Shown here: positions 9,561-17,991 of the stretch, piece by piece
Layout: each line of letters begins with the position of its first letter
Position numbering within the stretch: position 1 is the stretch's first letter
Origin: Caballeronia pedi
GTDB taxonomy: Bacteria > Pseudomonadota > Gammaproteobacteria > Burkholderiales > Burkholderiaceae
DNA length: 64,000 nucleotides
Direction of reading: 5' to 3'
NCBI RefSeq assembly: GCF_001544915.2
Contig: NZ_FCOE02000004.1
Span: 62,001-126,000 of the forward strand
Notes under the pieces: generated by a model
Database searches by the model: none
Told to the model about the DNA's origin: nothing
What the model saw: the letters and a program-made list of their open reading frames with translations, nothing else
Position numbers and translations under genes: made by a program

Positions 9561-10349
9561 TTAAACCTGCATCTGCGAGAGCGTCTGCAGCATCTGGTCG
9601 GACGTGGTCACGGCCTTGCTGTTGATCTCGTAGGCGCGCTGGGTCTGGATCATGTTGACCAGTTCCTGCACCACGTTCACGTTCGACGCTTCCACATAGC
9701 CCTGCTGCAGCGAACCCGCGCCGTTCAGACCCGGCTGCGACACGTTCGGCGCGCCGGAGCTGCCCGTCTCGGAGAACAGGTTTTCGCCGCGCGCTTCGAG
9801 GCCGGCCGGGTTGATGAAGGTCGCGAGCTGGATCGCGCCGACCGTCGTGCTGTTCGTGCTGCCCGACTGCACCATCGACACCGTGCCGTCCGAGCCGATG
9901 GTGATCGAGGTCGCGTTCTGCGGAATCGTGATCGCCGGGTTCAGCTGATAGCCGCTCGACGTGACGAGCTGGCCCTGCGCGTTGGTCTGGAACGAGCCGT
10001 CGCGCGTGTAGGCGGTCGTGCCGTCGGGCATCGTCACCTGGAAAAAGCCCTGGCCGTTGATCGCGACGTCTTTCGAGTTGCCGGTCTGCTGCAGGTTGCC
10101 CTGCGTATAGAGGCGCTCGGTCGCGACCTGTTGCACGCCGGTGCCGAGCTGCACGCCCGACGCGAGTTCGGTCTGTTGCGTCGAGTTCGCGCCCGGCTGG
10201 CGCGTGGTCTGATACAGCAGATCTTCGAACACCGCGCGCGAGCCCTTGAAGCCGTTCGTGCTCACGTTGGCGAGGTTGTTCGAGATCGTGTCCATCTGCG
10301 CCTGCTGCGCATTCATGCCGGTCGCGGCGATGTAGAGAGAGCGATTCAT
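9561..10349 (-). CDS. flgG: Flagellar distal rod protein FlgG
   Basis: The 262-residue product has the rod/hook-family N-terminus [16 protein letters not shown] followed by [12 protein letters not shown], and the C-terminal helix [21 protein letters not shown]. Length and motifs match FlgG, the distal rod subunit. It lies 31 bp downstream of flgF and 21 bp upstream of flgH in the same operon. Confidence 0.95.
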   Translation of the reverse strand: MNRSLYIAATGMNAQQAQMDTISNNLANVSTNGFKGSRAVFEDLLYQTTRQPGANSTQQTELASGVQLGTGVQQVATERLYTQGNLQQTGNSKDVAINGQGFFQVTMPDGTTAYTRDGSFQTNAQGQLVTSSGYQLNPAITIPQNATSITIGSDGTVSMVQSGSTNSTTVGAIQLATFINPAGLEARGENLFSETGSSGAPNVSQPGLNGAGSLQQGYVEASNVNVVQELVNMIQTQRAYEINSKAVTTSDQMLQTLSQMQV

Positions 10350-10380
10350 GTCTGTTTCCTGAGTGTCTTGTCTTCGCCGC

Positions 10381-11133
10381 TTAGCTGAAGTTCAGCAACT
10401 TGTTGGCCGATTGTTCGTTCTGGTCCGCCGATTCCATCAGCTTGGTCTGCATCTGGAACTGGCGCGCGTTGGTGATCATCGAGACCATCGCGGAGACCGG
10501 GTTCACGTTGCTGCCCTCGAGCGCGCCGCCGGCCACGACGACGTTCGGGTCCGCATCGGCGGGGTCTCCGGTCGCGGTGCGGAAGAGACCGTCGTCGCCG
10601 CGCGTGAGCGTCGCCGGATCGGGATTCACGAGCTTGAGCTGATCCACCACCGCGATCGCCGTCGGCGGGTCGCCCGGAATCAGCGCGGAGATCGTGCCGT
10701 CCTTTCCGATCGTCACTTCCGCGCCCGGCGGGATCGACAGCGGACCGCCGCCGCCCAGCACCGGCAGGTTGTTCGCCGTGACGAGCTGGCCGTTCTGATC
10801 CACATGCAGATTGCCCGCGCGCGTGTACGCCTCGCTGCCGTCCGCTGCCTGCACGGTCAGCCAGCCGGGGCCCTGAACCGCCACATCGAGCGGATTGCCG
10901 GTCTGTTGCACCGGGCCCGCCGAGTAGTCCGCGTTCGGCGTCGACGACAGCACGAAAGTGCGCGTCGTGCCATCGGCGGACTGGTTCTCGAACGACATCG
11001 GCACCTGGCGGAACGCCGCGAGCTGCGCCTTGAAACCCGTGGTCGACGTGTTCGCGAGGTTGTTCGCCACGACGGCTTGCTGCTCGAGAGCCTGGCTTGC
11101 GCCGGTCATCGCGGTGTAGATCAGACGGTCCAT
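10381..11133 (-). CDS. flgF: Flagellar proximal rod protein FlgF
   Basis: The 250-residue product starts [19 protein letters not shown], with the [15 protein letters not shown] motif and a C-terminal helix containing [19 protein letters not shown]. These are rod-protein signatures, and the order FlgE-FlgF-FlgG separates it from FlgG. It is a proximal rod subunit exported by the flagellar secretion system without a signal peptide. Confidence 0.94.
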   Translation of the reverse strand: MDRLIYTAMTGASQALEQQAVVANNLANTSTTGFKAQLAAFRQVPMSFENQSADGTTRTFVLSSTPNADYSAGPVQQTGNPLDVAVQGPGWLTVQAADGSEAYTRAGNLHVDQNGQLVTANNLPVLGGGGPLSIPPGAEVTIGKDGTISALIPGDPPTAIAVVDQLKLVNPDPATLTRGDDGLFRTATGDPADADPNVVVAGGALEGSNVNPVSAMVSMITNARQFQMQTKLMESADQNEQSANKLLNFS

Positions 11134-11165
11134 GAATCGCTTCCTTCCTTGCGTGCGGCCGATGC

Positions 11166-12383
11166 TTACAGATTGATCAGCGTCTGGTCGACGGTCTGCT
11201 GCGTCTTGATCGTCTGCGCGTTCGCCTGATAGTTGCGCTGCGCGGTGATCAGGTTCACGAGCTCGCTCGTCAGATCGACGTTGGAGTTTTCCACCGCGCC
11301 GCCCTGCAGCGTGCCGTGGTTGGTCGAACCCGGCACGGAGACTTGCGCCGCGCCCGAAGCTGCGGTCTGCGCGTACACGTTGCCGCCCAGGTTCTGCAGG
11401 CCGTTCTGGTTATTGAAGTTCGCAATCGCGATCTGGCCGAGCGCCTTCGTTTCGCCGTTCGAGTAGTTGCCCGTCAGCATGCCGTCGCTGCCGACCGTGA
11501 AGCCCGTCAGCTCGCCCGTGCTGTTGCCGTCCTGATGCAGGTTCGTGAGGCCGCTCTTCGCGCCGTACTGCGTGGTGCCGGAAAGATCGAGCGTCAGCGA
11601 TTGAGTCGCGCCCGCCGTCGCGCTCGCGCCGTCCGGAATCGTGAACGTGAAGGTCTTGCCCGAGGTCAGGTTGCCCGACGAATCGAACGTGACCGGGCCG
11701 AGATCCGTCTTGCTCGTGACCGGATCGCCGTAGCCCGCGAACGCTTCCCACGAGTTGGTGCCGGACTTCGTAAAGTACACCGACACTTTCTGCGTGCCGC
11801 CGAGCGAGTCGTAGGCATCGACGGAGGTCGACGCGTTGTACGTGTTGCCGTTGGTCGGATCGAAGTCCGCGGCCGCCTTCACGCTGTCCTGCGAGTTCAG
11901 GTTGAATGCGGCGGTGATCGTCTTGGTCGCCGTCGGCGCGATGTTCGCGGTCGGCACCGTGAGCGGCACCGTGCTCGCGCTGTTGACCACGCCGCTCGAA
12001 TCCGCCGCGTAGCCCATCAACTGCAGGCCCGACGAGTTGACGATCTTGCCGGTGTCGTCGAGATGGAACACGCCGTTGCGCGAATATACGACCGAGCCGT
12101 TGTTCGACAACTGATAGAAGCCGTTGCCGTTGATCGCGACGTCGAGCGCCTGATTGGTCGTGGTGATCGTGCCTTGCGAGAACTGCTGCTGCACTTCGGA
12201 CAGACGCGTGCCGATGCCGATCTGGTTGCTGACGGCCGTGGCCATCGAGTTCGCGTACATGTCGGCGAACTGCGCCGCGCCCTGCTTGAAGCCGACGGTG
12301 TTCGCGTTCGCGATGTTGTTGCCGATCACGTCGAGGTCGCTCGATGCAGCGCCCAGACCGCTCAGTGCTTGTTGGTAACTCAT
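11166..12383 (-). CDS. flgE: Flagellar hook protein FlgE
   Basis: The 405-residue product has the N-terminal MSYQQALSGLGAASSDLDVI with NNIANANTVGFKQG, a long Thr/Ser/Gly-rich middle (about residues 90-330) and a C-terminal helix with NVDLTSELVNLITAQRNYQ. Length fits a Burkholderia-type hook subunit. It is downstream of the hook-cap gene flgD, as in most flg operons. Confidence 0.95.
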   Translation of the reverse strand: MSYQQALSGLGAASSDLDVIGNNIANANTVGFKQGAAQFADMYANSMATAVSNQIGIGTRLSEVQQQFSQGTITTTNQALDVAINGNGFYQLSNNGSVVYSRNGVFHLDDTGKIVNSSGLQLMGYAADSSGVVNSASTVPLTVPTANIAPTATKTITAAFNLNSQDSVKAAADFDPTNGNTYNASTSVDAYDSLGGTQKVSVYFTKSGTNSWEAFAGYGDPVTSKTDLGPVTFDSSGNLTSGKTFTFTIPDGASATAGATQSLTLDLSGTTQYGAKSGLTNLHQDGNSTGELTGFTVGSDGMLTGNYSNGETKALGQIAIANFNNQNGLQNLGGNVYAQTAASGAAQVSVPGSTNHGTLQGGAVENSNVDLTSELVNLITAQRNYQANAQTIKTQQTVDQTLINL

Positions 12384-12408
12384 GTTCTGTATCTCCGTGA
12401 ATGCGGAA

Positions 12409-13131
12409 TCAAAGAATCGAAGCGACGCTCGTCAGCGCAACCGTCGAACCGTTCGCGAGCTTCAGACCCGGCGCGCCGCCCGTCATCTGCACGACGCTCT
12501 GGACCTGCGAAGCCGACAGCGTCGTCGCCGTCGCCTGCTGGCCGTTGATCGTGCCTTGCGCGGTGATCGTGTAGCTGCCGTCGGCGAGCGTGGCGCCCTT
12601 CGAATCGACCGGCTTCCAGCCCGTCACCGGCACGACGCCCGCGCCTTGCGCGCCGAGATCGAGCGTGTTGACGATCTGGCCCGACGAGTTCTTCACGACG
12701 ATCTGCAGGTCGCTCACATCGTTGGCGAGCTGCACGCCGAAGCTCGACGACGCGCCGCTCGACACCGTCATGCTGTTTCCTGCCGCGAGCACGTTCGAGC
12801 CGATCAGCAGCGCGGCCTGCGTCTGCTGGCCTGCGGAAAGCTGCGTCGCGAGCGACGACAGCGACGTGTTCAACTGGCCGATGCCCGTCACCGTGTTGAT
12901 CTGCGCGAGCTGCGAGGTCATTTGCGAGCTGTCTGCGGGATTGGTCGGGTCCTGATTCTTCAGCTGCGTCACGAGCAGCGTGAGGAAAGTGTTCTGCAGA
13001 TCCGACGCCGATTGCGCGCCGGTCGCCGAGGTCGACGTCGTCGACGAACTCGACGACGTGCCGTTCATGGTGTCGAGCAGCGTCTTCGACACGTTGGTGC
13101 CGTTGCTGCCGATGGTTGTGCTGGTCGTCAC
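12409..13131 (-). CDS. flgD: Flagellar hook capping / scaffolding protein FlgD
   Basis: The 240-residue product starts at a GTG. The conserved FlgD core is visible as FLTLLVTQLKNQDPTNPADSSQ (quoted in parts: FLTLLVTQLKNQDP, NPADSSQMTSQLAQI), followed by an Ig/Tudor-like C-terminal half containing SLDLGAQGAG-type turns and GSYTITAQG. FlgD caps the growing hook. A low-complexity Ser/Thr stretch at about residues 25-45 is likely the flexible export region. Confidence 0.93.
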   Translation of the reverse strand: MTTSTTIGSNGTNVSKTLLDTMNGTSSSSSTTSTSATGAQSASDLQNTFLTLLVTQLKNQDPTNPADSSQMTSQLAQINTVTGIGQLNTSLSSLATQLSAGQQTQAALLIGSNVLAAGNSMTVSSGASSSFGVQLANDVSDLQIVVKNSSGQIVNTLDLGAQGAGVVPVTGWKPVDSKGATLADGSYTITAQGTINGQQATATTLSASQVQSVVQMTGGAPGLKLANGSTVALTSVASIL

Positions 13132-13154
13132 GTTGTGTTCCTTGAATGTCTGAA

Positions 13155-13580
13155 TCAGGTTCCGATGGTCAGGGTCTTGAGCATCAATTGCTTGGCGGTA
13201 TTGAGCGTTTCGACGTTCGCCTGATAGGAACGCGACGCGGAAATCATGTTGACCATCTCCTGCACCGGATCGACGTTGGGCAACGTCACGTAGCCGTCCG
13301 CGTTCGCCGCCGGGTTGCTCGGGTCGTAGCTGGTTTTCATCGGAGTCGGATCGTCGATCACGCCGGTCACCTGCACGCCGCCGACCTGCTGGCCCGACGC
13401 GGTGCGCGCGCCGCCGAGCGGATCGACCGCGAACACGACCTGCTTCGCCTTGTACGGCTGGCCGTCCGGGCCGGTCGTGCTGTCCGCGTTCGCGAGATTC
13501 GACGCGGTGACGTTCAGGCGCTGCGCCTGGGCGGACATCGCCGAACCGGCGACGTTGAAGATGTTCATCAAAGAGGGCAT
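13155..13580 (-). CDS. flgC: Flagellar proximal rod protein FlgC
   Basis: The 141-residue product has the motifs [34 protein letters not shown] and the C-terminal [20 protein letters not shown]. All are typical of FlgC, the short proximal rod subunit. It is between flgB and flgD with short gaps (9 and 23 bp). Confidence 0.95.
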   Translation of the reverse strand: MPSLMNIFNVAGSAMSAQAQRLNVTASNLANADSTTGPDGQPYKAKQVVFAVDPLGGARTASGQQVGGVQVTGVIDDPTPMKTSYDPSNPAANADGYVTLPNVDPVQEMVNMISASRSYQANVETLNTAKQLMLKTLTIGT

Positions 13581-13589
13581 CGCTATTCC

Positions 13590-14069
13590 TTAACTGTTCG
13601 ACGTGATCGCCGAGAGCATCGACTTGATCTGCGAGCTCAGCACCGTCATGCCCGCCTCGAAGTGCAGCGCGTTGTCCGCGAACTGCACGCGCTCGGCGTC
13701 GAGGTCGACCGTGTTGCCGTCGAGCGACGGCTGGCTCGGCACGCGATAGGCGAGCTTGCCGTAGTCGTCGCTCGAACCGCCCGACGCGGCGAGCTTCGAC
13801 GTGCCGCTCATGTGGCCCTTCGCCGTCGCGGCCATTCCGCCGCTCGTGCTCACGCTGACGGGCTGCGCCATCTTCAGCGTCGAATTGTTCGAGGCGCCGC
13901 CGCTCTGCTTGAGCGCGCCCGACAGCGCGGTCGAGAAATCGACGTCGCGCGCCTTGTAGCCGGGCGTATCGGCGTTGGCGATGTTCGACGACAGCAATTC
14001 CTGCCGATACGCGCGCACGTCGAGCGCCTCACGGCCAAAAGCGAATTCCTTGTCGAGTCTGTCTAGCAT
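13590..14069 (-). CDS. flgB: Flagellar proximal rod protein FlgB
   Basis: The ATG at 14069 (MLDRLDKEFAFGREAL) gives 159 residues and has a GGAG ribosome site upstream; the frame to 14114 adds 15 unlikely residues. The SSNIANADTPGYKARDVDF motif and the C-terminal QIKSMLSAI helix identify FlgB. It is the first gene of the minus-strand operon flgBCDEFGHIJ and is divergent from flgA across a roughly 200-bp control region (14070-14271). Confidence 0.95.
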   Translation of the reverse strand: MLDRLDKEFAFGREALDVRAYRQELLSSNIANADTPGYKARDVDFSTALSGALKQSGGASNNSTLKMAQPVSVSTSGGMAATAKGHMSGTSKLAASGGSSDDYGKLAYRVPSQPSLDGNTVDLDAERVQFADNALHFEAGMTVLSSQIKSMLSAITSNS

Positions 14070-14271
14070 TGCGGTTTCTCCTGTCGGCAGCGCCGAGGCC
14101 TTTTTGCATGACACGAATCTTAGGAGCGGCGCGCAATAACTAATCCGACGAATAACCGGGAAACGGGGCCTCTATTCGGCGCTTGCCCGCGCCAGCCGAT
14201 ATCTAGAATTCGTTTCGTCAGTAGTCGCCGCGTGTTTTGCGGCCCGTTCGAATCAGGTATGGAGAAAGTCG

Positions 14272-15531
14272 ATGAGCAGGTCCGCCAGGCGTGCATCGAA
14301 CCCTACGGCTCGCGCCGCAGCGACGTTCGCGCGCCGCACGCTGTGTGGCCTGCTGTTCTCGGGCGTCGCGGCGAGCGCGTTTGCGCAGCAGAGCGACGGC
14401 CCGATCGTCATTCCGGGCAACGCGGAAACCAATCCCGCCGCCGCAGCCGATATGGCGAAGAGTCTGAATGCGTCGGTGTCGCGCGCGCCGGCTCCGGTCG
14501 CGGCGCTGCCTGCGCCTGACAGCGCGCGTCCGAGCGGCTATCGCCAGGCGACGAAAGCCGCCGACGCCGCCATGCGCAATGCCGCGCTCGCGCTCGAAGC
14601 CCGCGCCGATGCCGCCGACGATTCCATGAACGATGCGAGCGGCATGATCGTCATTCCGGGAGCGGGCGAGGCGAAAGCCGCTGCTCCCGCGCCTGTGCTC
14701 CAGAAAGCGTCGGCCGTGTCCGCTTCGCGCGACGTGATGCCCGTCGTCGTGACGCGGGATGACGGCGCGCCCGTTCGCAACACGAATACGAGACCCGTGG
14801 CGGCAAGCCCGGCGGCGCCCGTCGCCGGCGCTGCATCGCCGATGAGACGCGTGAGCTTCAATCCGTCTGCCGCTCCCGTCGCCGCCGCGTTGCCGCAAGC
14901 GCCCGCGACGATGCAGGACGGCGAATCGATCCGCGTCGCCGCGCTCAATTTTCTCCAGCAACAGGCCGCGGGTCTGCCGGGCAAGGTCGACATCACCGTC
15001 ACGCCGGTTTTCCCGCGCGGCCTCGCCGCCTGCTCGTCGCTCGATCCGTTCATGCCCACCGGCGCGCGGCTCTGGGGCCGCATGACGGTGGGCGTGCGCT
15101 GCGTCGGCGAGCGTCCGTGGACGCTCTATGTACAGGCGCGCGTGTCGATCAACGCCACGTACTATCTGGCCGCGCGCGCCATCGCGCCCGGCGAGGTGCT
15201 GAGCAACGCCGATCTGGTCGCCCGCGACGGCGATCTCACCGCGATGCCGCAAGCCATCGTCACCGACCCGGCGCAGGCCGTCGGCGCGGTCGCGCTGTCG
15301 CGCGTGCCCGCAGGACTCCCGCTGCGCACCGACATGCTGCGCGCGGCAAGCTCGGTGGCGATCGGCCAGAACGTGCATGTGGTCGCCGGCGGCTCCGGCT
15401 TTTCGATTTCCGCCGACGGCACCGCGATGAACAACGCCGCGCCCGGCCAACAGGTTCGTGTAAAAACCGCCGGTGGCCAGATCATCACCGGCATCGTGAA
15501 GGACAGTCAGACGGTGGAAATCGCGCTGTAA
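14272..15531 (+). CDS. flgA: P-ring assembly chaperone FlgA with long N-terminal extension
   Basis: The 419-residue product has GGAG placed 7 bases before its ATG. It starts with a positively charged stretch and a hydrophobic segment ending ASAFAQ, a Sec signal peptide. The C-terminal ~220 residues are the FlgA/SAF domain (LNFLQQQAAGLPGKVDI, LAACSSLDPFMP, ARAIAPGEVLSNADLV, GQNVHVVAGGSGFSI, GIVKDSQTVEIAL). Enteric FlgA is about 220 residues in all. The extra ~150 residues are Ala/Pro-rich and contain two related IVIPG motifs. FlgA helps FlgI form the periplasmic P ring. Confidence 0.92.
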   Translation: MSRSARRASNPTARAAATFARRTLCGLLFSGVAASAFAQQSDGPIVIPGNAETNPAAAADMAKSLNASVSRAPAPVAALPAPDSARPSGYRQATKAADAAMRNAALALEARADAADDSMNDASGMIVIPGAGEAKAAAPAPVLQKASAVSASRDVMPVVVTRDDGAPVRNTNTRPVAASPAAPVAGAASPMRRVSFNPSAAPVAAALPQAPATMQDGESIRVAALNFLQQQAAGLPGKVDITVTPVFPRGLAACSSLDPFMPTGARLWGRMTVGVRCVGERPWTLYVQARVSINATYYLAARAIAPGEVLSNADLVARDGDLTAMPQAIVTDPAQAVGAVALSRVPAGLPLRTDMLRAASSVAIGQNVHVVAGGSGFSISADGTAMNNAAPGQQVRVKTAGGQIITGIVKDSQTVEIAL

Positions 15532-15652
15532 CGGGCGAAGTGTTCGGTCCCCCACGTTTGTTTCATTTTGTTGCAAATGCGCTCGATGCCCGCCAGATAA
15601 GGCTCTCAGGGCGATAAGCGCGGCGAACGGCAGTTGGCGGTCCCCGGCAGGG

Positions 15653-15680
15653 TAAAGTTTTCAAGCACCCTCGCCGATAA
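15653..15680 (+). promoter_or_regulatory. Sigma-28 (FliA) promoter for flgMN
   Basis: TAAAGTTT (15653-15660) and GCCGATAA (15673-15680) both match the FliA consensus exactly. The gap is 12 bp rather than the usual 11. It lies 20 bp upstream of the flgM ATG, giving a very short leader. This fits autoregulation: FliA drives its own anti-sigma factor. Confidence 0.85.
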
Positions 15681-15700
15681 AAGACTCAACACGTTCGGGA

Positions 15701-16036
15701 ATGGACATCGTGAAAATCGAAACGAATAGCAACACCACGCTGGCGGGCCTTCAGGACAACCTGCAACGCGCGTCGCAAAACGACGCGAAGGGCGCCACGG
15801 GCGCCGCGCAAGAGTCGGGCGCGAGCCCGGCGAAGAACTCGACGGTGAGCTTGTCATCGTTGTCGAGCGACTTGCGCGCATCGAACAGTTCGGACATCGA
15901 CACGGCGAAAGTCGAGTCGATCAAGGCTGCGATCCGCGACGGCAGTCTGAAGATGGATACGAGCAAGATCGCCGACGGCATTTTGAGCACCGCCCGCGAT
16001 CTGCTGCAAACGAGAACCCCGCCGACCGGCGGCTGA
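15701..16036 (+). CDS. flgM: Anti-sigma-28 factor FlgM
   Basis: The 111-residue product has a disordered Ser/Thr/Asn-rich N-terminal half and a C-terminal helical sigma-binding region with VESIKAAIRDGSLKMDTSKIADGIL, typical of FlgM. It binds FliA until it is exported through the finished hook. The start may be the ATG at 15701 or the in-frame GTG at 15710, which has GGGA at a better distance and gives the common VKIE-type N-terminus. Confidence 0.93.
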   Translation: MDIVKIETNSNTTLAGLQDNLQRASQNDAKGATGAAQESGASPAKNSTVSLSSLSSDLRASNSSDIDTAKVESIKAAIRDGSLKMDTSKIADGILSTARDLLQTRTPPTGG

Positions 16037-16135
16037 ACGCAGTGACCCGGCCGCGCCTTTGACAAAGAGGCGCGCGGCGGCGAGCGGCGTTCGTGACACC
16101 GGCGGCTTTTGTGAAACCGCTTTTCGAGCGATGCA

Positions 16136-16570
16136 ATGAGAGACGCCCTGCTTGCCACCGTCACCGAAGAAGTCGCCGCTGTACAGGCCTTCGAATCCCT
16201 CCTCGCCGATGAGGAAAAAGCGCTGATCGCGGCGCAGCCGCTGCCGGTGCTGCCCGAGATCATCGCGAACAAGACCGCGCTCACCGAGCGCATCGCCGCG
16301 CTCGAAAAAGCGCGCGACGAGCAGTTGAACGCGCTCGGTTTCCCTGCCGGCTTCGTCGGCATGGAGGCCGCCGCCGCGGACGACAGCCAGATCGCCGAGC
16401 AATGGGCGTTGCTCACTGCCGCGGCCCGCCGCGCGAAGCAGGGCAACAATAACAATGGCGTGCTGATCCGCACACGCATGGAGTACAACCGCAAAGCGCT
16501 CGCCGCCTTGCAGGTCGCGCCGTCCAAAGCCGGTTTCTACGGCCCGGATGGCCGCGTGCCGGGCGGCTGA
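16136..16570 (+). CDS. flgN: Flagellar export chaperone FlgN
   Basis: The 144-residue, mostly helical product has the FlgN pattern: an N-terminal helix VTEEVAAVQAFESLLADEEKAL, a PEIIANKTALTERIAALEKARDEQL segment (shown in parts only) and a C-terminal GRVPGG. It keeps FlgK and FlgL unfolded for export. It is 99 bp after flgM in the same direction, so it is likely in the same FliA-driven transcript. Confidence 0.9.
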   Translation: MRDALLATVTEEVAAVQAFESLLADEEKALIAAQPLPVLPEIIANKTALTERIAALEKARDEQLNALGFPAGFVGMEAAAADDSQIAEQWALLTAAARRAKQGNNNNGVLIRTRMEYNRKALAALQVAPSKAGFYGPDGRVPGG

Positions 16571-16782
16571 TCGTCCGACGCGCACTACTCATCGAACGGC
16601 GCGTGCTTCCTGCGAGGCACGCGCCGCTTTCGTTTCCCGCGCTTTCATCTACCGAATAACCCCCTTTTCCCCAGCCTTATCCGTCGATGGCCGCTCGACG
16701 CCATCCGCAATAATCGTTTTCATCAAAAAGCGGCTTCGCGCCGCCCGCACTGACAACGATGCAAGCAACGGAGTAAGGCCCG

Positions 16783-17991
16783 GTGGCAGAAGAAAGCGAT
16801 CTCGAAAAAACCGAATCAGCCACTCCCAAGCGCCTGGAAAAGGCGCGGGAGGAAGGCCAGGTTGCGCGTTCGCGGGAGCTCGCGTCCTTCGCGCTGCTGG
16901 CGGCGGGATTTTTCGGCGTGTGGGGTTTGTCGGGGCCGATCAGCCAGCATCTGCAATCGATCTTGCGCGGCGCGTTCACCTTCGACCACGCGACCGTGCT
17001 CGACACGCGCCAGATGATGATCGGCGCGGCGAACGCAGGCAAGGAAGGCATGTTCGCGGTGCTGCCGGTTCTCGTGCTGACGGGTTTCGCCGCGCTCGCC
17101 GCACCGATGGCGCTCGGCGGCTGGCTCATCACGACGAAGCCGCTCGCGCCGAACTTCGGGCGTCTGAATCCGATCAGCGGTCTCGGCAAGATCTTTTCGG
17201 CGCAAGGGCCGGTTCAGCTCGGCATGTCGATGCTGAAGACGATGGTCGTCGGCGGCATGGCCGGCTCGGCGATCTGGAGCCGCAAGGCCGAAGTGCTCGG
17301 CCTGCTGACGAAACCGCTCACGCTCGCGCTCGCCGACGCGATGCATCTGATCTTCGTGTGCTGCGGCATGGCGATCGGCGGGTTGTTTCTGGTCGCAGCC
17401 GTCGACGTGCCGTATCAGCTTTACTCGCACGCCAAGAAGCTGCGCATGAGCAAGGAAGAAGTGAAGCGCGAGCACAAGGAAAACGAAGGCGATCCGCACA
17501 TCAAGGGCAAGATCCGCTCGCAGCAGCGCGCGGCCGCGCGTCGCCGGATGATGCAGGCGATTCCGACCGCCGATGTGATCGTCACGAACCCGACGCACTT
17601 CGCCGTCGCGCTGAAATACACCGATGGCCAGATGCGCGCGCCGAAGGTCGTCGCAAAAGGCGTGAATCTGGTCGCGGGGCGTATCCGTGAACTGGGCCGC
17701 GAGCACAACGTGCCGCTGCTCGAAGCGCCGCCGCTGGCGCGCGCGCTGTATCACAACGTCGAGATCAACCGCGAGATTCCGGGCGCGCTGTATGGCGCGG
17801 TCGCGCAGGTGCTGGCGTGGGTCTACCAGCTCAAGCGCTACAAGGAAGATGGCGGCACGAAGCCGGACGAACCGTCCGATCTCGACGTGCCGAAGGAACT
17901 GGACAAGGGCGGCGTATCCGACGCCGACGCCGAACAGGAAGCCTCCGAGGCCCTGACCGGCGACAACACTGACAAGGGAGCCGCAGCATGA
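16783..17991 (+). CDS. flhB: Flagellar export switch protein FlhB
   Basis: The product is 402 residues from a GTG start (MAEESDLEKTESATPKRLEK). It has four membrane segments in the N-terminal half and a cytoplasmic C-terminal domain with the self-cleavage motif NPTH in VTNPTHFAVAL near residue 270. FlhB switches export specificity from rod/hook to filament substrates. An Asp/Glu-rich tail of about 45 residues extends the C-terminus. Its stop overlaps the flhA start (ATGA), implying translational coupling. Confidence 0.96.
   Translation: MAEESDLEKTESATPKRLEKAREEGQVARSRELASFALLAAGFFGVWGLSGPISQHLQSILRGAFTFDHATVLDTRQMMIGAANAGKEGMFAVLPVLVLTGFAALAAPMALGGWLITTKPLAPNFGRLNPISGLGKIFSAQGPVQLGMSMLKTMVVGGMAGSAIWSRKAEVLGLLTKPLTLALADAMHLIFVCCGMAIGGLFLVAAVDVPYQLYSHAKKLRMSKEEVKREHKENEGDPHIKGKIRSQQRAAARRRMMQAIPTADVIVTNPTHFAVALKYTDGQMRAPKVVAKGVNLVAGRIRELGREHNVPLLEAPPLARALYHNVEINREIPGALYGAVAQVLAWVYQLKRYKEDGGTKPDEPSDLDVPKELDKGGVSDADAEQEASEALTGDNTDKGAAA

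Noticed and set aside
14195..14202. GCCGATAT upstream of flgA as a sigma-28 promoter
   Set aside because: The matching TAAAGTTT-like element is absent at the right distance, and flgA is normally a middle-class gene.
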